Below the pieces are notes generated by a model. It had not been told where the DNA came from. It was given only the letters and a program-made list of their open reading frames with translations, and did not search any database. Made by a program: the position numbers and the translations under genes. This document shows positions 17,608 to 25,704 of a stretch of DNA of 64,000 nucleotides, in pieces (position 1 is the stretch's first letter; every line of letters begins with the position of its first letter). The DNA is from Clostridia bacterium (GTDB lineage: Bacteria; Acidobacteriota; Terriglobia; Terriglobales; Acidobacteriaceae): contig DATMYA010000018.1 in NCBI GenBank assembly GCA_035561135.1, positions 1-64,000 on the forward strand, given 5' to 3'.

Positions 17608-18405
17608 TCAGCGGTTCTTCCATATCGGTTTGCGTTTTTCCAGAACGGCGCGAAGGCCTTCCTGTGAATCTTCGAGCGCCATGAGCTGGTTAAGGTAGAT
17701 GTCCTGCGATTTCTTAATGGCTTCGGCCATTGGCAGGCCCATGGCGGAGCCGATGACCTTTTTGGTCATTTCAAGAACTGGACCACTGAATTCGCCGATG
17801 CGAGTTAACACTTCCGCAACGGTACTCTGCAATTCAGCTTCTGGCACTACGCGATTTACAAAGCCGAAGTCTTTCGCTTCCTCCGCGGTCAAAGCCTGTC
17901 CGGTCAGGATCAGTTCATAAGTTTTCTTCGGCCCGATCAACTGAGGAAGCATGATAGCGGCGAAGGGCGGGAATGTTCCCATCTTTACTTCCGGCTGTGC
18001 GAAGCGCGCGTTGGGAGTCGCAATCACCATGTCGCCGAAGGCCACGAGTTCGGATCCTGATCCGATTGCAGGCCCGTTGACGACAACGATGAGCGGTTTT
18101 GAAATTTCGCCAATCGCCTGGAAAACGCGATTGAACATCTCCAGAGTCTGAAAGACGCGGTCAGCCTTCGAGTCCTCTAACGATATGCCGGCCGAGAAGG
18201 TGCGTTGTGAGCTGTCCAGCAGAATGCACTTAATGTCGTTGCGACCGTTAAGGCTTTCAATGGCGTCCGCGAGTTCCTTCATCAAGGGAACGCTGAGTAC
18301 GTTGTACGGCGGGTTGTTCAGGGTGATGTGGGCGACGTAGGTGGATGTGTCGAAAACGATGTAGCGATAGATGTTTGCTGCCGGACTTTCCGATGGCGTC
18401 GCCAT
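17608..18405 (-). CDS. Enoyl-CoA hydratase/isomerase family protein
   Basis: The 265-residue protein, started at ATG 18405 (MATPSESPAAN), is a crotonase-fold enzyme. The oxyanion-hole segments are visible as RTFSAGISLED and NGPAIGSGSELVAFGD. The usual catalytic Glu positions are not clearly kept: the second segment has GSELVAFGDM where hydratases often have a Glu-containing GGCELALACD, and the later region reads FAQPEVKMGTFPPF. It could be a hydratase, isomerase or dienoyl hydrolase such as a ring-opening enzyme. It is divergent from rpiB. Longer in-frame starts to 18453 are possible. Confidence 0.82.
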   Translation of the reverse strand: MATPSESPAANIYRYIVFDTSTYVAHITLNNPPYNVLSVPLMKELADAIESLNGRNDIKCILLDSSQRTFSAGISLEDSKADRVFQTLEMFNRVFQAIGEISKPLIVVVNGPAIGSGSELVAFGDMVIATPNARFAQPEVKMGTFPPFAAIMLPQLIGPKKTYELILTGQALTAEEAKDFGFVNRVVPEAELQSTVAEVLTRIGEFSGPVLEMTKKVIGSAMGLPMAEAIKKSQDIYLNQLMALEDSQEGLRAVLEKRKPIWKNR

Positions 18406-18594
18406 GCCGAACCTCATGTCTAGTGAGTGCTGCGCCGGTACGCTTACGCGCATGGCGGTCCGCGTGATTATCCGCCGAAAGCGCGTCAGCTACAAGCCAG
18501 CAGAACCTATCCGTCCACACTGTTGTACATGTTCGCTCAGCAGCGCGAAACTAGCTCGCATGACCGGGGCCTTCTGTCGCGTTACAATCTTGCC

Positions 18595-19062
18595 ATGAAG
18601 ATAGCGATCGGTGCAGATCATGCCGGCTTCGAATTGAAGCAAAAAGTGAAAGATCACCTCGTCGCCGCCGGTTACAACGTAGAGGACGAAGGTACGGTAT
18701 CGAACGAATCGGTTGACTACCCGGATTTTGCGCGCAACGTCGGCAAACACGTTGCTCAGAAGAAGGCTGACTTGGGCATTCTGGTGTGCGGTAGCGGAAT
18801 CGGTATGGCGATTGCCGCGAACAAGGTGCCCGGCGTACGTGCGGCGAATGTGAGTTCCGAATTCGAAGCTGAGGTTTCACGCGAGCACAACGATGCCAAC
18901 GTGCTTGCGATTGGTGCGCGAGTTCTGGACGAGCCTACGGCTTTGAAGATCGTCGATAAGTGGCTGAGAACCAGCTTCGCTGGCGGGCGGCACCAGCGTC
19001 GCGTAGACAAGATTACCGAGATTGAAAAGGACGAACTCAAGCACGGTTCTTGTGACAACTGA
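18595..19062 (+). CDS. rpiB: Ribose-5-phosphate isomerase B
   Basis: RpiB interconverts ribose 5-phosphate and ribulose 5-phosphate in the pentose phosphate pathway. The 155-residue protein starts at ATG 18595 with MKIAIGADHAGFELK. The active-site cysteine is in LVCGSGIGMAIAANK, and the phosphate-binding HNDANVLAIGAR is intact. The C-terminus (FAGGRHQRRVDKI) is standard for the family. It is followed after 52 bp by glyA in the same direction, an order seen in many bacteria. Confidence 0.95.
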   Translation: MKIAIGADHAGFELKQKVKDHLVAAGYNVEDEGTVSNESVDYPDFARNVGKHVAQKKADLGILVCGSGIGMAIAANKVPGVRAANVSSEFEAEVSREHNDANVLAIGARVLDEPTALKIVDKWLRTSFAGGRHQRRVDKITEIEKDELKHGSCDN

Positions 19063-19114
19063 GCGTCCATAAGTTTGTGCAGGCCTCAAGATAGGGCCGG
19101 AAATGGAATAAGAA

Positions 19115-20404
19115 ATGAAAGACAATTGGATGACGCGTACTTTGAGCGAAGTGGATCCGGAAGTGGCGCAGGCGATCACGAATGAGGAGAACCGGCAGCA
19201 CCAAGGCCTGGAACTGATCGCATCTGAAAACTTTGTCAGCGAAGCCGTTCTGGAAGCCGCAGGCTCCGTTTTCACCAATAAGTACGCCGAAGGGTATCCG
19301 GCAAAGCGCTACTACGGTGGATGTGAGTTCACCGACGTTGTTGAGAACCTGGCGCGCGATCGTGCCAAGCAGTTGTTCGGCGCCGAGCATGCAAACGTGC
19401 AGCCGCACTCAGGGTCCTCGGCGAACATGGCCGCCTATGCTGCGGTCATCAACCCGGGCGACACCGTGATGGGGTTGGACCTGGCACATGGCGGACACCT
19501 TACGCATGGTCACAAACTTAGTTTTTCAGGCAAGACGTATCGCATTGTTTCCTACGGCGTCTCGCGTGACACCGAGACCATTGACTACAACGAACTTGAA
19601 AAAGTCGCCGAGCGCGAGCATCCGAAGTTGATTATCGGCGGTGGCAGCGCGTATCCGCGCATCATTGATTTTGCGCGCATGCGCCAGATTGCAGACAAGG
19701 TTGGCGCGCTCTACCTGGTGGACATGGCGCACTTCGCCGGACTGGTCGCTGGCGGGGCGCATCCTTCACCCGTGCCGCACGCGCACATCGTGACCACGAC
19801 GACGCACAAGACGCTACGCGGGCCGCGGTCGGGCATGATCCTGTCGAAGTCGGAGTACGCAGCTGCAATCGATAAGAGCGTATTCCCCGGCTGCCAGGGT
19901 GGGCCGCTCGTGCACATCATGGCAGCGAAAGCCGTCTGCTTCCTCGAAGCGCTGCAGCCTGAGTTCAAGCAGTACGCTCGTCAGGTTGTTGCAAACGCCA
20001 AAGTGCTGGCACAGACATTGGCCGATGAAGGTTTCCGCATCATCTCCGGCGGGACGGACACGCATCTGATGCTCGTGGACGTCTTCAGCAAGGGCATGCT
20101 CGGCAGCGAAGCCGAGAAGGCGCTCGGAGAAGCCGCCATCACGGTCAACAAGAACGCTATCCCGTTCGATACGAATCCGCCGATGAAGCCGAGCGGCATT
20201 CGCCTGGGCACGCCTGCGCTTACCACCCGCGGCATGGGCGAAGCGGAGATGCGCCAGATCGGCAAGTGGATCGCAGACGCACTGAACAACCGCACGGACG
20301 CCGAAACGCTGAAGCGCATACGCCGGCAGGTGCTCGAGTTGGCAGAGCGGTTCCCGCTCTATGCCGAGCGGCGCAATTCAAAAACGGCCGCAATCCGCGC
20401 TTAG
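19115..20404 (+). CDS. glyA: Serine hydroxymethyltransferase
   Basis: GlyA transfers the serine hydroxymethyl group to tetrahydrofolate, giving glycine and 5,10-methylene-THF. The 429-residue PLP enzyme shows [18 protein letters not shown] at the N-terminus, the folate and PLP site residues [12 protein letters not shown], and the Schiff-base lysine in [14 protein letters not shown]. It has normal length and no insertions. It likely forms an operon with rpiB and ends in a strong terminator at 20430. Confidence 0.97.
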   Translation: MKDNWMTRTLSEVDPEVAQAITNEENRQHQGLELIASENFVSEAVLEAAGSVFTNKYAEGYPAKRYYGGCEFTDVVENLARDRAKQLFGAEHANVQPHSGSSANMAAYAAVINPGDTVMGLDLAHGGHLTHGHKLSFSGKTYRIVSYGVSRDTETIDYNELEKVAEREHPKLIIGGGSAYPRIIDFARMRQIADKVGALYLVDMAHFAGLVAGGAHPSPVPHAHIVTTTTHKTLRGPRSGMILSKSEYAAAIDKSVFPGCQGGPLVHIMAAKAVCFLEALQPEFKQYARQVVANAKVLAQTLADEGFRIISGGTDTHLMLVDVFSKGMLGSEAEKALGEAAITVNKNAIPFDTNPPMKPSGIRLGTPALTTRGMGEAEMRQIGKWIADALNNRTDAETLKRIRRQVLELAERFPLYAERRNSKTAAIRA

Positions 20405-20429
20405 CAGACGAAAATGGCTGAACATACGG

Positions 20430-20470
20430 GTCCCCGGTTCGCGTGATTGCGGGCCGGGGACTTTCGCTTT
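20430..20470 (+). terminator. Terminator of glyA
   Basis: GTCCCCGGTTCGC (20430-20442) pairs with GCGGGCCGGGGAC (20449-20461), with two G-U pairs, followed by TTTCGCTTT. Confidence 0.75.
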
Positions 20471-20557
20471 GTGCCGTGCTGTCGCCGGCTGTTCGAGGCT
20501 CGCCGCGCCGTGGCTTTGTAACAACACCAGGCGCGATGGGCAAACATGCGACAATGA

Positions 20558-21709
20558 ATGCAGGAACTCCGCGTGAAAGTTGCCATCGACATTCGACGTG
20601 TAGCCGACTTCGGCGTTGCGACCTACATTCGCAACGTCGTCCGATCGCTGGGTCGTCTTGACCATCGCAACGAATACTTTCTGATTGGCATGGTCGAGCG
20701 TCTGCGCGAAATCGGCGACCTGCCTCCCAACTTCCATTCCATTCCGGTAGCGTCTTCGCAGGGTGCTCTCAAGAGCTATTTCGAGTTCCGCCGCCACGTG
20801 AAACATCATGGCTGCCAACTCGTGCATGTGCCACACACTTTCTGGCGTCCTACACCCGGAGATTGTCCGTACGTCATCACCGTTCACGACTTGCTCGATT
20901 ACATGTATCGCGTGAACTCGCGGTCGGCGATGGGTCAGATGATGCATTTCTATCTGACGAGCCTCGTGATGAAGAAGGCGGCGCGCATTTTCGCCGTATC
21001 ACACTTCACCGGCAAAGACGTATCGCGCGTCTTCCAGGTACCCGAGAAGAAAATCGAGGTTGTTTACAACGCCATCGACGACCGCTTCCGGCAAGGGCAC
21101 ACCACGGACGCCGACCGCGAGATGATCGCCGAGCGATACCAGGTGAATTATCCATTCCTGCTTTATGCCGGGCGCATCAGTCCTCATAAGAACGTGGTTC
21201 GGATCATCGAAGCTTTTTCTGCGTTGAAAACGGACCTCGCCAAAGATGCGCGTTGTCCGAACCTCAAGCTCATCATCATTGGCGACGAACTGTCGAAGCA
21301 CCCAGACCTTCGGCGAGCCGTTATAAAAAGCGGCGTGCAGAACGACGTCCGCTTCCTGGGATTTGTACCCATCGATGTTCTGCGCATCTTTTACGACGCG
21401 GCAAAAATCTTTGTCTTCCCATCACTGTATGAGGGTTTCGGACTGCCGCCGCTTGAAGCCATGGCGCATGGAACTCCCGTGGTGGCATCCAATACTTCTG
21501 CGTTGCCGGAAGTCACCGGAAAGGCCGCTGTCCTGGTCAATCCCGAAAACGTTTTTGAGATCAGCCGCGCTCTTTATCGCGTGCTGCTGGATCAGTCTCT
21601 GCGGGAAAGAATGAAGATCGCCGGACTGGAGCAGGCGGCCAAGTTCTCCTGGGACACGACGGTACAGCGCATGATCGAGGTGTACGAGGAAGCCATCTCT
21701 CGTAGCTGA
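20558..21709 (+). CDS. Glycosyltransferase family 4
   Basis: This 383-residue GT4 enzyme has two Rossmann domains. The N-terminal domain starts VKVAIDIRRVADFGVATYIRN. The C-terminal domain begins YPFLLYAGRISPHKN and has the donor-site EX7E-type segment PSLYEGFGLPPLEAMAHGTPVVAS. There is no signal or membrane segment. A GTG at 20573 is an alternative start with better conservation after it, while the ATG at 20558 adds five residues. Sugar and acceptor are unknown. It stands alone, so it probably adds a sugar to an envelope polysaccharide or lipid. Confidence 0.9.
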   Translation: MQELRVKVAIDIRRVADFGVATYIRNVVRSLGRLDHRNEYFLIGMVERLREIGDLPPNFHSIPVASSQGALKSYFEFRRHVKHHGCQLVHVPHTFWRPTPGDCPYVITVHDLLDYMYRVNSRSAMGQMMHFYLTSLVMKKAARIFAVSHFTGKDVSRVFQVPEKKIEVVYNAIDDRFRQGHTTDADREMIAERYQVNYPFLLYAGRISPHKNVVRIIEAFSALKTDLAKDARCPNLKLIIIGDELSKHPDLRRAVIKSGVQNDVRFLGFVPIDVLRIFYDAAKIFVFPSLYEGFGLPPLEAMAHGTPVVASNTSALPEVTGKAAVLVNPENVFEISRALYRVLLDQSLRERMKIAGLEQAAKFSWDTTVQRMIEVYEEAISRS

Positions 21710-21811
21710 ACCGTCCGGGTATTCACCTGTGCCCTGGAGATCGAGATAGGCGGATACACACGAGTGTCCGGGCGTTCCTCCGACCTAAAGAATTGCCGTC
21801 CAAACCTGAAA

Positions 21812-21835
21812 CGGCTCGCCATCTTCGACGAGCCG
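21812..21835 (-). terminator. Candidate terminator of the HNH gene
   Basis: CGGCTCG (21812-21818) and CGAGCCG (21829-21835) form a 7-bp stem. On the minus strand it is followed by TTTCAGGTTT, 15 bp after the HNH stop. Confidence 0.5.
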
Positions 21836-21849
21836 CCAGGGATTCGTTG

Positions 21850-22170
21850 TTAAGTGCGCACAGCACAGAACGTGCCCGGAGTCGGTGTGATCTTGTCCGA
21901 CTTCGCGCGATTGTTCTGCCATTGAAGCGGCTGGAGGTTGAAGAGGCTGTCTACACCGCCGTGTTCCACCGGGATAATGTGGTCAATTTCCCATCCCATT
22001 GCGATCGTCATGCCGTGCCGGTTGCGCTGCATCCAGGCGCTGCACGCATCCTTGCGGTAGACGTTCGGATCGTAACCCGGAACGATGGTGCCCTTATTCC
22101 AGACCTGCTGAACTACTGCTTCGTCGAACCGAGTGCCGGTCCGGGTAGTGTTTGAAGTTCTGAGCAACAT
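21850..22170 (-). CDS. HNH-domain protein (small putative nuclease)
   Basis: The 106-residue protein has a core HNH signature: WEIDHIIPVEHGGVDSLFNL followed by QPLQWQNNRAKSD, with the catalytic His in DHI and the Asn/His metal ligands behind it. The upstream zinc-ribbon cysteines of larger HNH enzymes are missing. Only one Cys is near (KDACSAWMQ). Such stand-alone domains are often of unknown role, sometimes in restriction or phage contexts. Here the neighbours are housekeeping genes, so no role can be assigned. A promoter-like element lies about 200 bp upstream. Confidence 0.8.
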   Translation of the reverse strand: MLLRTSNTTRTGTRFDEAVVQQVWNKGTIVPGYDPNVYRKDACSAWMQRNRHGMTIAMGWEIDHIIPVEHGGVDSLFNLQPLQWQNNRAKSDKITPTPGTFCAVRT

Positions 22171-22363
22171 TTGTGTGTCCTTTTCATGTTGACATCCAGA
22201 ACCTCAGCGACGTATAAACCTGCTTCCAAGCAAGAAGACGCCGCCGAAGCCCGGTTGTGTTTTCGGTTACAAGGGTCGAGTGAGCTACGAACTCATTTGG
22301 CCCTCAACTTTTTGGGCGAGTTCCGGGCCTTTTTGAGGTTCCGGATTCCCAAGTAGCTGGAAA

Positions 22364-22392
22364 ACAGTACGCCCCCATGTTGTACCTGTCAA
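22364..22392 (-). promoter_or_regulatory. Minus-strand promoter-like element within a GTACCCCC...GGGGG palindrome
   Basis: On the minus strand a perfect TTGACA (22392 to 22387) is followed after 17 bp by TACTGT (22369 to 22364), a weak -10. The -35 is embedded in GTACCCCC...GGGGGCGTAC, an interrupted inverted repeat that could be an operator. It faces the HNH gene. Confidence 0.45.
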
Positions 22393-22851
22393 GGGGGTAC
22401 CACAAAGTATTGTTGTTCTAATCGAGAACTAGAAGTTGCCTGTTTTCAACGAGTTAAAATAAAACTTGACGGTTTGCACTGCTATCCACAGCAGTCCACA
22501 GGCTCGAACCGTTTGCGGCGAATGAAATACGAAGGCAAATAGGTACCTAATCGCGGGATTCTCCCACTACTCTGCCCCAAACGTCGATAGTGAGAAGTTC
22601 GATTCCACTCATGGGAGTTTTTACGCGCGCTCTCCGCAACCTCGAGGAGACTCGGTGGGAGTTCCCGCTGACTGATTGACACTGGGAAATCAGTGGGCCA
22701 GTTCGGATTGCATCCGGCCGGGCGTTGTCTTTCGGCTTGGCTGCTAGAAAGTCGCTGCTTGATGCTCCTTCCCGCCTGAGAGAAAGTGAAACGCACATTC
22801 CAAACTTTGGCATTTTTTACCGGAATCCCTGGTAGCGGGGGAAGTCTGGAC

Positions 22852-22867
22852 TGGCACGATGCTTGCT
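22852..22867 (+). promoter_or_regulatory. Sigma-54 (-24/-12) promoter
   Basis: TGGCACG at 22852-22858, four bases, then TTGCT at 22863-22867 is an exact match to the sigma-54 consensus, with GG and GC ten bases apart. It points into the secreted protein gene at 22882. The inverted repeat at 22671-22694, about 165 bp upstream, is at a normal distance for an enhancer site. An NtrC-type activator is encoded at 30704-32161, but a link is only inferred. Confidence 0.75.
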
Positions 22868-22881
22868 CTTGAGTACGCAGC

Positions 22882-23619
22882 ATGTGTCTTCCATCCGAAT
22901 CAAAAGCGCTTCTGAGCGCACTGGTATTGCTGGCGTTCATCGGGAACGGCTTGGCGCAAGATCCCGGCTCGGCGACTCAGGGCGGTGTCGCGCTCAACGC
23001 GGATGAGATTGTGGCTCGCCTTACCGCTGAGCAGGCCGCGAATCGCGAACGCATACGCGCTTACACCGTCACTCGTGAATACCGCCTGTACGGCGACAAA
23101 TCCGCGGAAACAGACTCGCGCGTCATTGCCGAAATCAGCTTTGTACCTCCGGTGACCAAGGATTACAGGATTCGCGAGAGAAAAGGCAGCGGCCAAGGCG
23201 AGAGGATTGTCCGTAAGGTCTTGCAACACGAACGTGAGATGGCAGCCTCGTGGGAAGAAACTGCGCTGACCCCTGTCAATTATGACTTCGTGTTCGCGGG
23301 GGTAGACGTTGTGGAAGGACGCCGGTGTTTTGTGCTGGCGATCGAGCCGAAGCGAGATTCCAAGGATCTGATTCGCGGCAAGGCGTGGATCGATGCGACA
23401 ACCTTCAACGTGAGGCGAATGGCCGGGGAACCGGCCAAGAGTCCCAGTTGGTGGGTGAAGAAGATGCAACTCACGTTGACATTCAGTGAAGTGGAAGGGA
23501 TGTGGCTACAGACAGGAGCGAAGGCCGATGCCGAGGTTCGCTTCTTTGGAAAGCATGTGCTCACCGCCAACGACATCCATTACCGCACTGCAGACGCAAT
23601 CGCTTCACTGACGCACTGA
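22882..23619 (+). CDS. Secreted LolA/RseB-fold protein under a sigma-54 promoter
   Basis: The 245-residue protein begins with a signal peptide (SKALLSALVLLAFIGNGLAQ). The mature part has the LolA/RseB N-terminal-like pattern: NADEIVARLTAEQAANRERIRAY, beta strands with VTREYRLYG, and GRRCFVLAIEPKR followed by GKAWIDATTFNVRRMAGEP. The ligand is unknown. The predicted sigma-54 start site falls about 4 bp before the ATG at 22882, so the mRNA would have almost no leader, or the true start may differ. A paralogue in fold, not in sequence, is encoded at 4653-5474. Confidence 0.65.
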   Translation: MCLPSESKALLSALVLLAFIGNGLAQDPGSATQGGVALNADEIVARLTAEQAANRERIRAYTVTREYRLYGDKSAETDSRVIAEISFVPPVTKDYRIRERKGSGQGERIVRKVLQHEREMAASWEETALTPVNYDFVFAGVDVVEGRRCFVLAIEPKRDSKDLIRGKAWIDATTFNVRRMAGEPAKSPSWWVKKMQLTLTFSEVEGMWLQTGAKADAEVRFFGKHVLTANDIHYRTADAIASLTH

Positions 23620-23621
23620 GC

Positions 23622-23776
23622 TACTAAACTGCTGAGCCACTGAGTCAGGAACCTTGTTCCTGAGCGGAGGTAAAAGGGCTCCTTCGACTCGGGCTTACGC
23701 CCTCGCTCATCAGGAAGACAAATCTTTTCTTGCTCAGCGGCTCAGGAGTTCAGCAGCTCAACGACTCAGTAGTTAC
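23622..23776. repeat. Composite repeat: inverted CTGAGC/GCTCAG tracts around the TCCTTCGACT core
   Basis: The left arm (23622-23655) repeats words such as CTGAGCTACT and CTGAGCCACTGAG. The right arm (about 23738-23776) carries the reverse-complement vocabulary, GCTCAGCGGCTCAGGAG and CAACGACTCAGTAGTT. Between them is the core TCCTTCGACTCG...CTCATCAGGAAGACAAATC at 23670-23730, related to 3796-3845. The architecture matches the element after mutS2 although the arm words differ. Confidence 0.65.
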
Positions 23777-23782
23777 AGGAAA

Positions 23783-23810
23783 CCCCTCACGCCGTTTCCG
23801 GCGAGAGGGG
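23783..23810 (-). terminator. Terminator of rnpB
   Basis: On the minus strand CCCCTCTCGCCG, a GAAA loop and CGGCGTGAGGGG form a stem with one mismatch, followed by TTTCC. It directly follows the RNase P RNA. Confidence 0.8.
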
Positions 23811-23814
23811 CTAT

Positions 23815-24251
23815 GTGAGCCGACGGATCTGTAAGCCGAATTCTGTCTGCTGCACTTTCGTACAACAGGACGGTCATTCCTCTGGGCCGCGCATCGCTGC
23901 GAGGCTCTAGCGACCTACCCGGATGTTGTGGCGCATCGAGCCGACACGCAGGCGAAGCCGAAGCCGCGCCTTCCATCCCTATTTGGTCTTGCTCCGTGTG
24001 GGGTTTGCCATGCCCCGAACATTACTGCCCGGGCGGTGCGCTCTTACCGCACCTTTTCACCCTTACCTGTGCTCGAAAGCACCGGCGGTATTTTCTCTGT
24101 GGCACTTTCCGTCGGCCACCCTTGACGGTGGCCTCCCGGACGTTATCCGGCACACTGCTCTGCGGAGTTCGGACTTTCCTCTCCCCGGCCTCACTCTGCC
24201 TGGCAATGCCAGCGTAAATGAGCGGAAGCGACCATCCGATCCGGCGACTAC
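23815..24251 (-). ncRNA. rnpB: RNase P RNA, bacterial type A
   Basis: Read on the minus strand, the sequence has the universal P4 segment GAGGAAAGTCCGAACTCC near its 5' end and the matching 3' segment CAGAATTCGGCTTACAG near its 3' end. The ends can pair as P1 (GCC and GGAT with ATCC and GGC). Length of about 437 nt suits type A. It is the catalytic RNA that matures tRNA 5' ends. Ends are set from the P1 pairing, the TATAAT at 24258-24263 and the downstream terminator, so each may be off by several bases. Open frames across this region are not genes. Confidence 0.93.
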
Positions 24252-24257
24252 CAATTG

Positions 24258-24263
24258 ATTATA
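24258..24263 (-). promoter_or_regulatory. -10 element of rnpB
   Basis: TATAAT on the minus strand places the start about 7 bp on, at about 24251, which agrees with the predicted RNA 5' end. No good -35 is visible. Confidence 0.55.
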
Positions 24264-24468
24264 TAGATGTTTTTGGAGAGAGCAGGTTTCACCAGGAACA
24301 CGGGGTCTTGAACACCGAGTTTGCTTGAAACACAGGGGGCAAAGCTGGCCTGCATCTTTATCCCGATCGAGCCGGCAATCACCGCAGAAGCCTGTGTCAA
24401 GCGTGGGTAGAACCACGCTTCGGGCCTCGCGAGCTGTCTGCTAAACTTCTTAGCGAAACCGGACTCTC

Positions 24469-25698
24469 ATGAATACTGCTGAAGCAATTCGTATAGCCCT
24501 GCAGTCTTTGTGGGCGAACAAGCTGCGTTCTATCTTGACGCTTCTTGGAATCGTTATAGGTGTTTCGGCGGTTATCGCTGTTGTTACTTTTGTGAACGGC
24601 ATCAATGGCTACGTTGCCGAGAAGATCTTCAACCTCGGCGCTGACGTTTTTATCGTTAGCAAGATGCCGAACGTCATCACCAACGCTGACGAGTATCTCG
24701 AGAGTCGCAAGCGCAAGGACATCACCTTCGAAGATTTCCACGCAGTAGCCGAGGCCTGCACGGCTTGCCGCTACGTCGGGGCGGCGGTCAATTCATTCGG
24801 CGGTAAGGTCAAGTACTCCCAGCAGAGCAGTTCCGATACGTCGATCCGGGGATGGACGCCCTCCATGGCGCCTATCTACGATCTGGACCTCGTTGCCGGG
24901 CGCGTTATCAACGAAGCTGATCTCAACAACGCCACCGACGTTGCAATCATCGGACAGGACATTGTCGATAACCTGATGGGCGGAGTCGATCCGATTGGCA
25001 AAGAGATTCGCGTCGATGGCCGCACCTATCGCGTGATTGGAGTCGGGAAGCGCGAAGGCAAGACGCTCGGCCAGAGCCGCGACAACTGGGTCATCCTTCC
25101 CATCACCAGCTGGTTCGGCCAGTACGGCACGCACAACAGCATACGAATCTGGGGGAAAGCGTACGACATCGGAGCGCCGCTCGAATCGGCGCTCGACCAG
25201 ACTCGCGTCGTATTGCGCTCCCGCCGACACGACCGTCCGGGTGCGCCGGACAGCTTCTCGGCCGATACGAACCAGAGTTTCCTCAGCATATGGGCTGACC
25301 TGAGCGGCACGTTCTTCATCGTCACGATTGCGATTGCGTCGATTTCACTGTTGGTCGGCGGCATCGTTATCATGAACATCATGCTCGTCTCCGTCACGGA
25401 GAGGACGCGGGAGATCGGCATTCGCAAGGCGCTGGGTGCGCGGCGCGGTGATGTGCTTCAACAGTTCCTGATCGAGTCCAGTACGATGGCCTTCGTCGGC
25501 GGCGTGATTGGTGTAATCGTAGGCATCGTGATTGCCAAGTCCGTAACGTACCTGATCGGGATGCCGTCAGCGATCAAACTGTGGGCAGTGGCTGCGGCAC
25601 TGATTGTTTCGGCCAGTGTTGGAATTTTCTTCGGAGTGTACCCGGCGCGGCGTGCGGCGCGGCTCGATCCCATCGCCGCACTTCGTTTCGAACTGTAG
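24469..25698 (+). CDS. MacB-type ABC transporter permease
   Basis: The 409-residue membrane protein has an N-terminal helix (LRSILTLLGIVIGVSAVIAVV), a MacB periplasmic core domain (about 50-270), and the FtsX domain with three C-terminal helices. The signature [23 protein letters not shown] links the first and second of these. Such proteins move lipids, peptides or antibiotics or transmit force across the envelope (mechanotransmission). The ATPase partner is not encoded here. It lies 6 bp before a second permease gene, so the two are co-transcribed and may form a heterodimer. Confidence 0.92.
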   Translation: MNTAEAIRIALQSLWANKLRSILTLLGIVIGVSAVIAVVTFVNGINGYVAEKIFNLGADVFIVSKMPNVITNADEYLESRKRKDITFEDFHAVAEACTACRYVGAAVNSFGGKVKYSQQSSSDTSIRGWTPSMAPIYDLDLVAGRVINEADLNNATDVAIIGQDIVDNLMGGVDPIGKEIRVDGRTYRVIGVGKREGKTLGQSRDNWVILPITSWFGQYGTHNSIRIWGKAYDIGAPLESALDQTRVVLRSRRHDRPGAPDSFSADTNQSFLSIWADLSGTFFIVTIAIASISLLVGGIVIMNIMLVSVTERTREIGIRKALGARRGDVLQQFLIESSTMAFVGGVIGVIVGIVIAKSVTYLIGMPSAIKLWAVAAALIVSASVGIFFGVYPARRAARLDPIAALRFEL

Positions 25699-25704
25699 AG
25701 GCGT

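Larger units (their letters stand above)
22171..22881. other. 711-bp regulatory gap between divergent genes
   Basis: Base composition is lower in GC than neighbours, and no supported gene is present. The gap carries a minus-strand promoter-like element (22364-22392), a 7-bp inverted repeat ACTGATT/AATCAGT (22671-22694), and a sigma-54 promoter (22852-22867). Confidence 0.6.

Noticed and set aside
23923..24258. Plus-strand open frames with Cys/Pro-rich peptides
   Set aside because: They lie entirely within the RNase P RNA gene on the other strand, whose P4 signature sequences are unmistakable.
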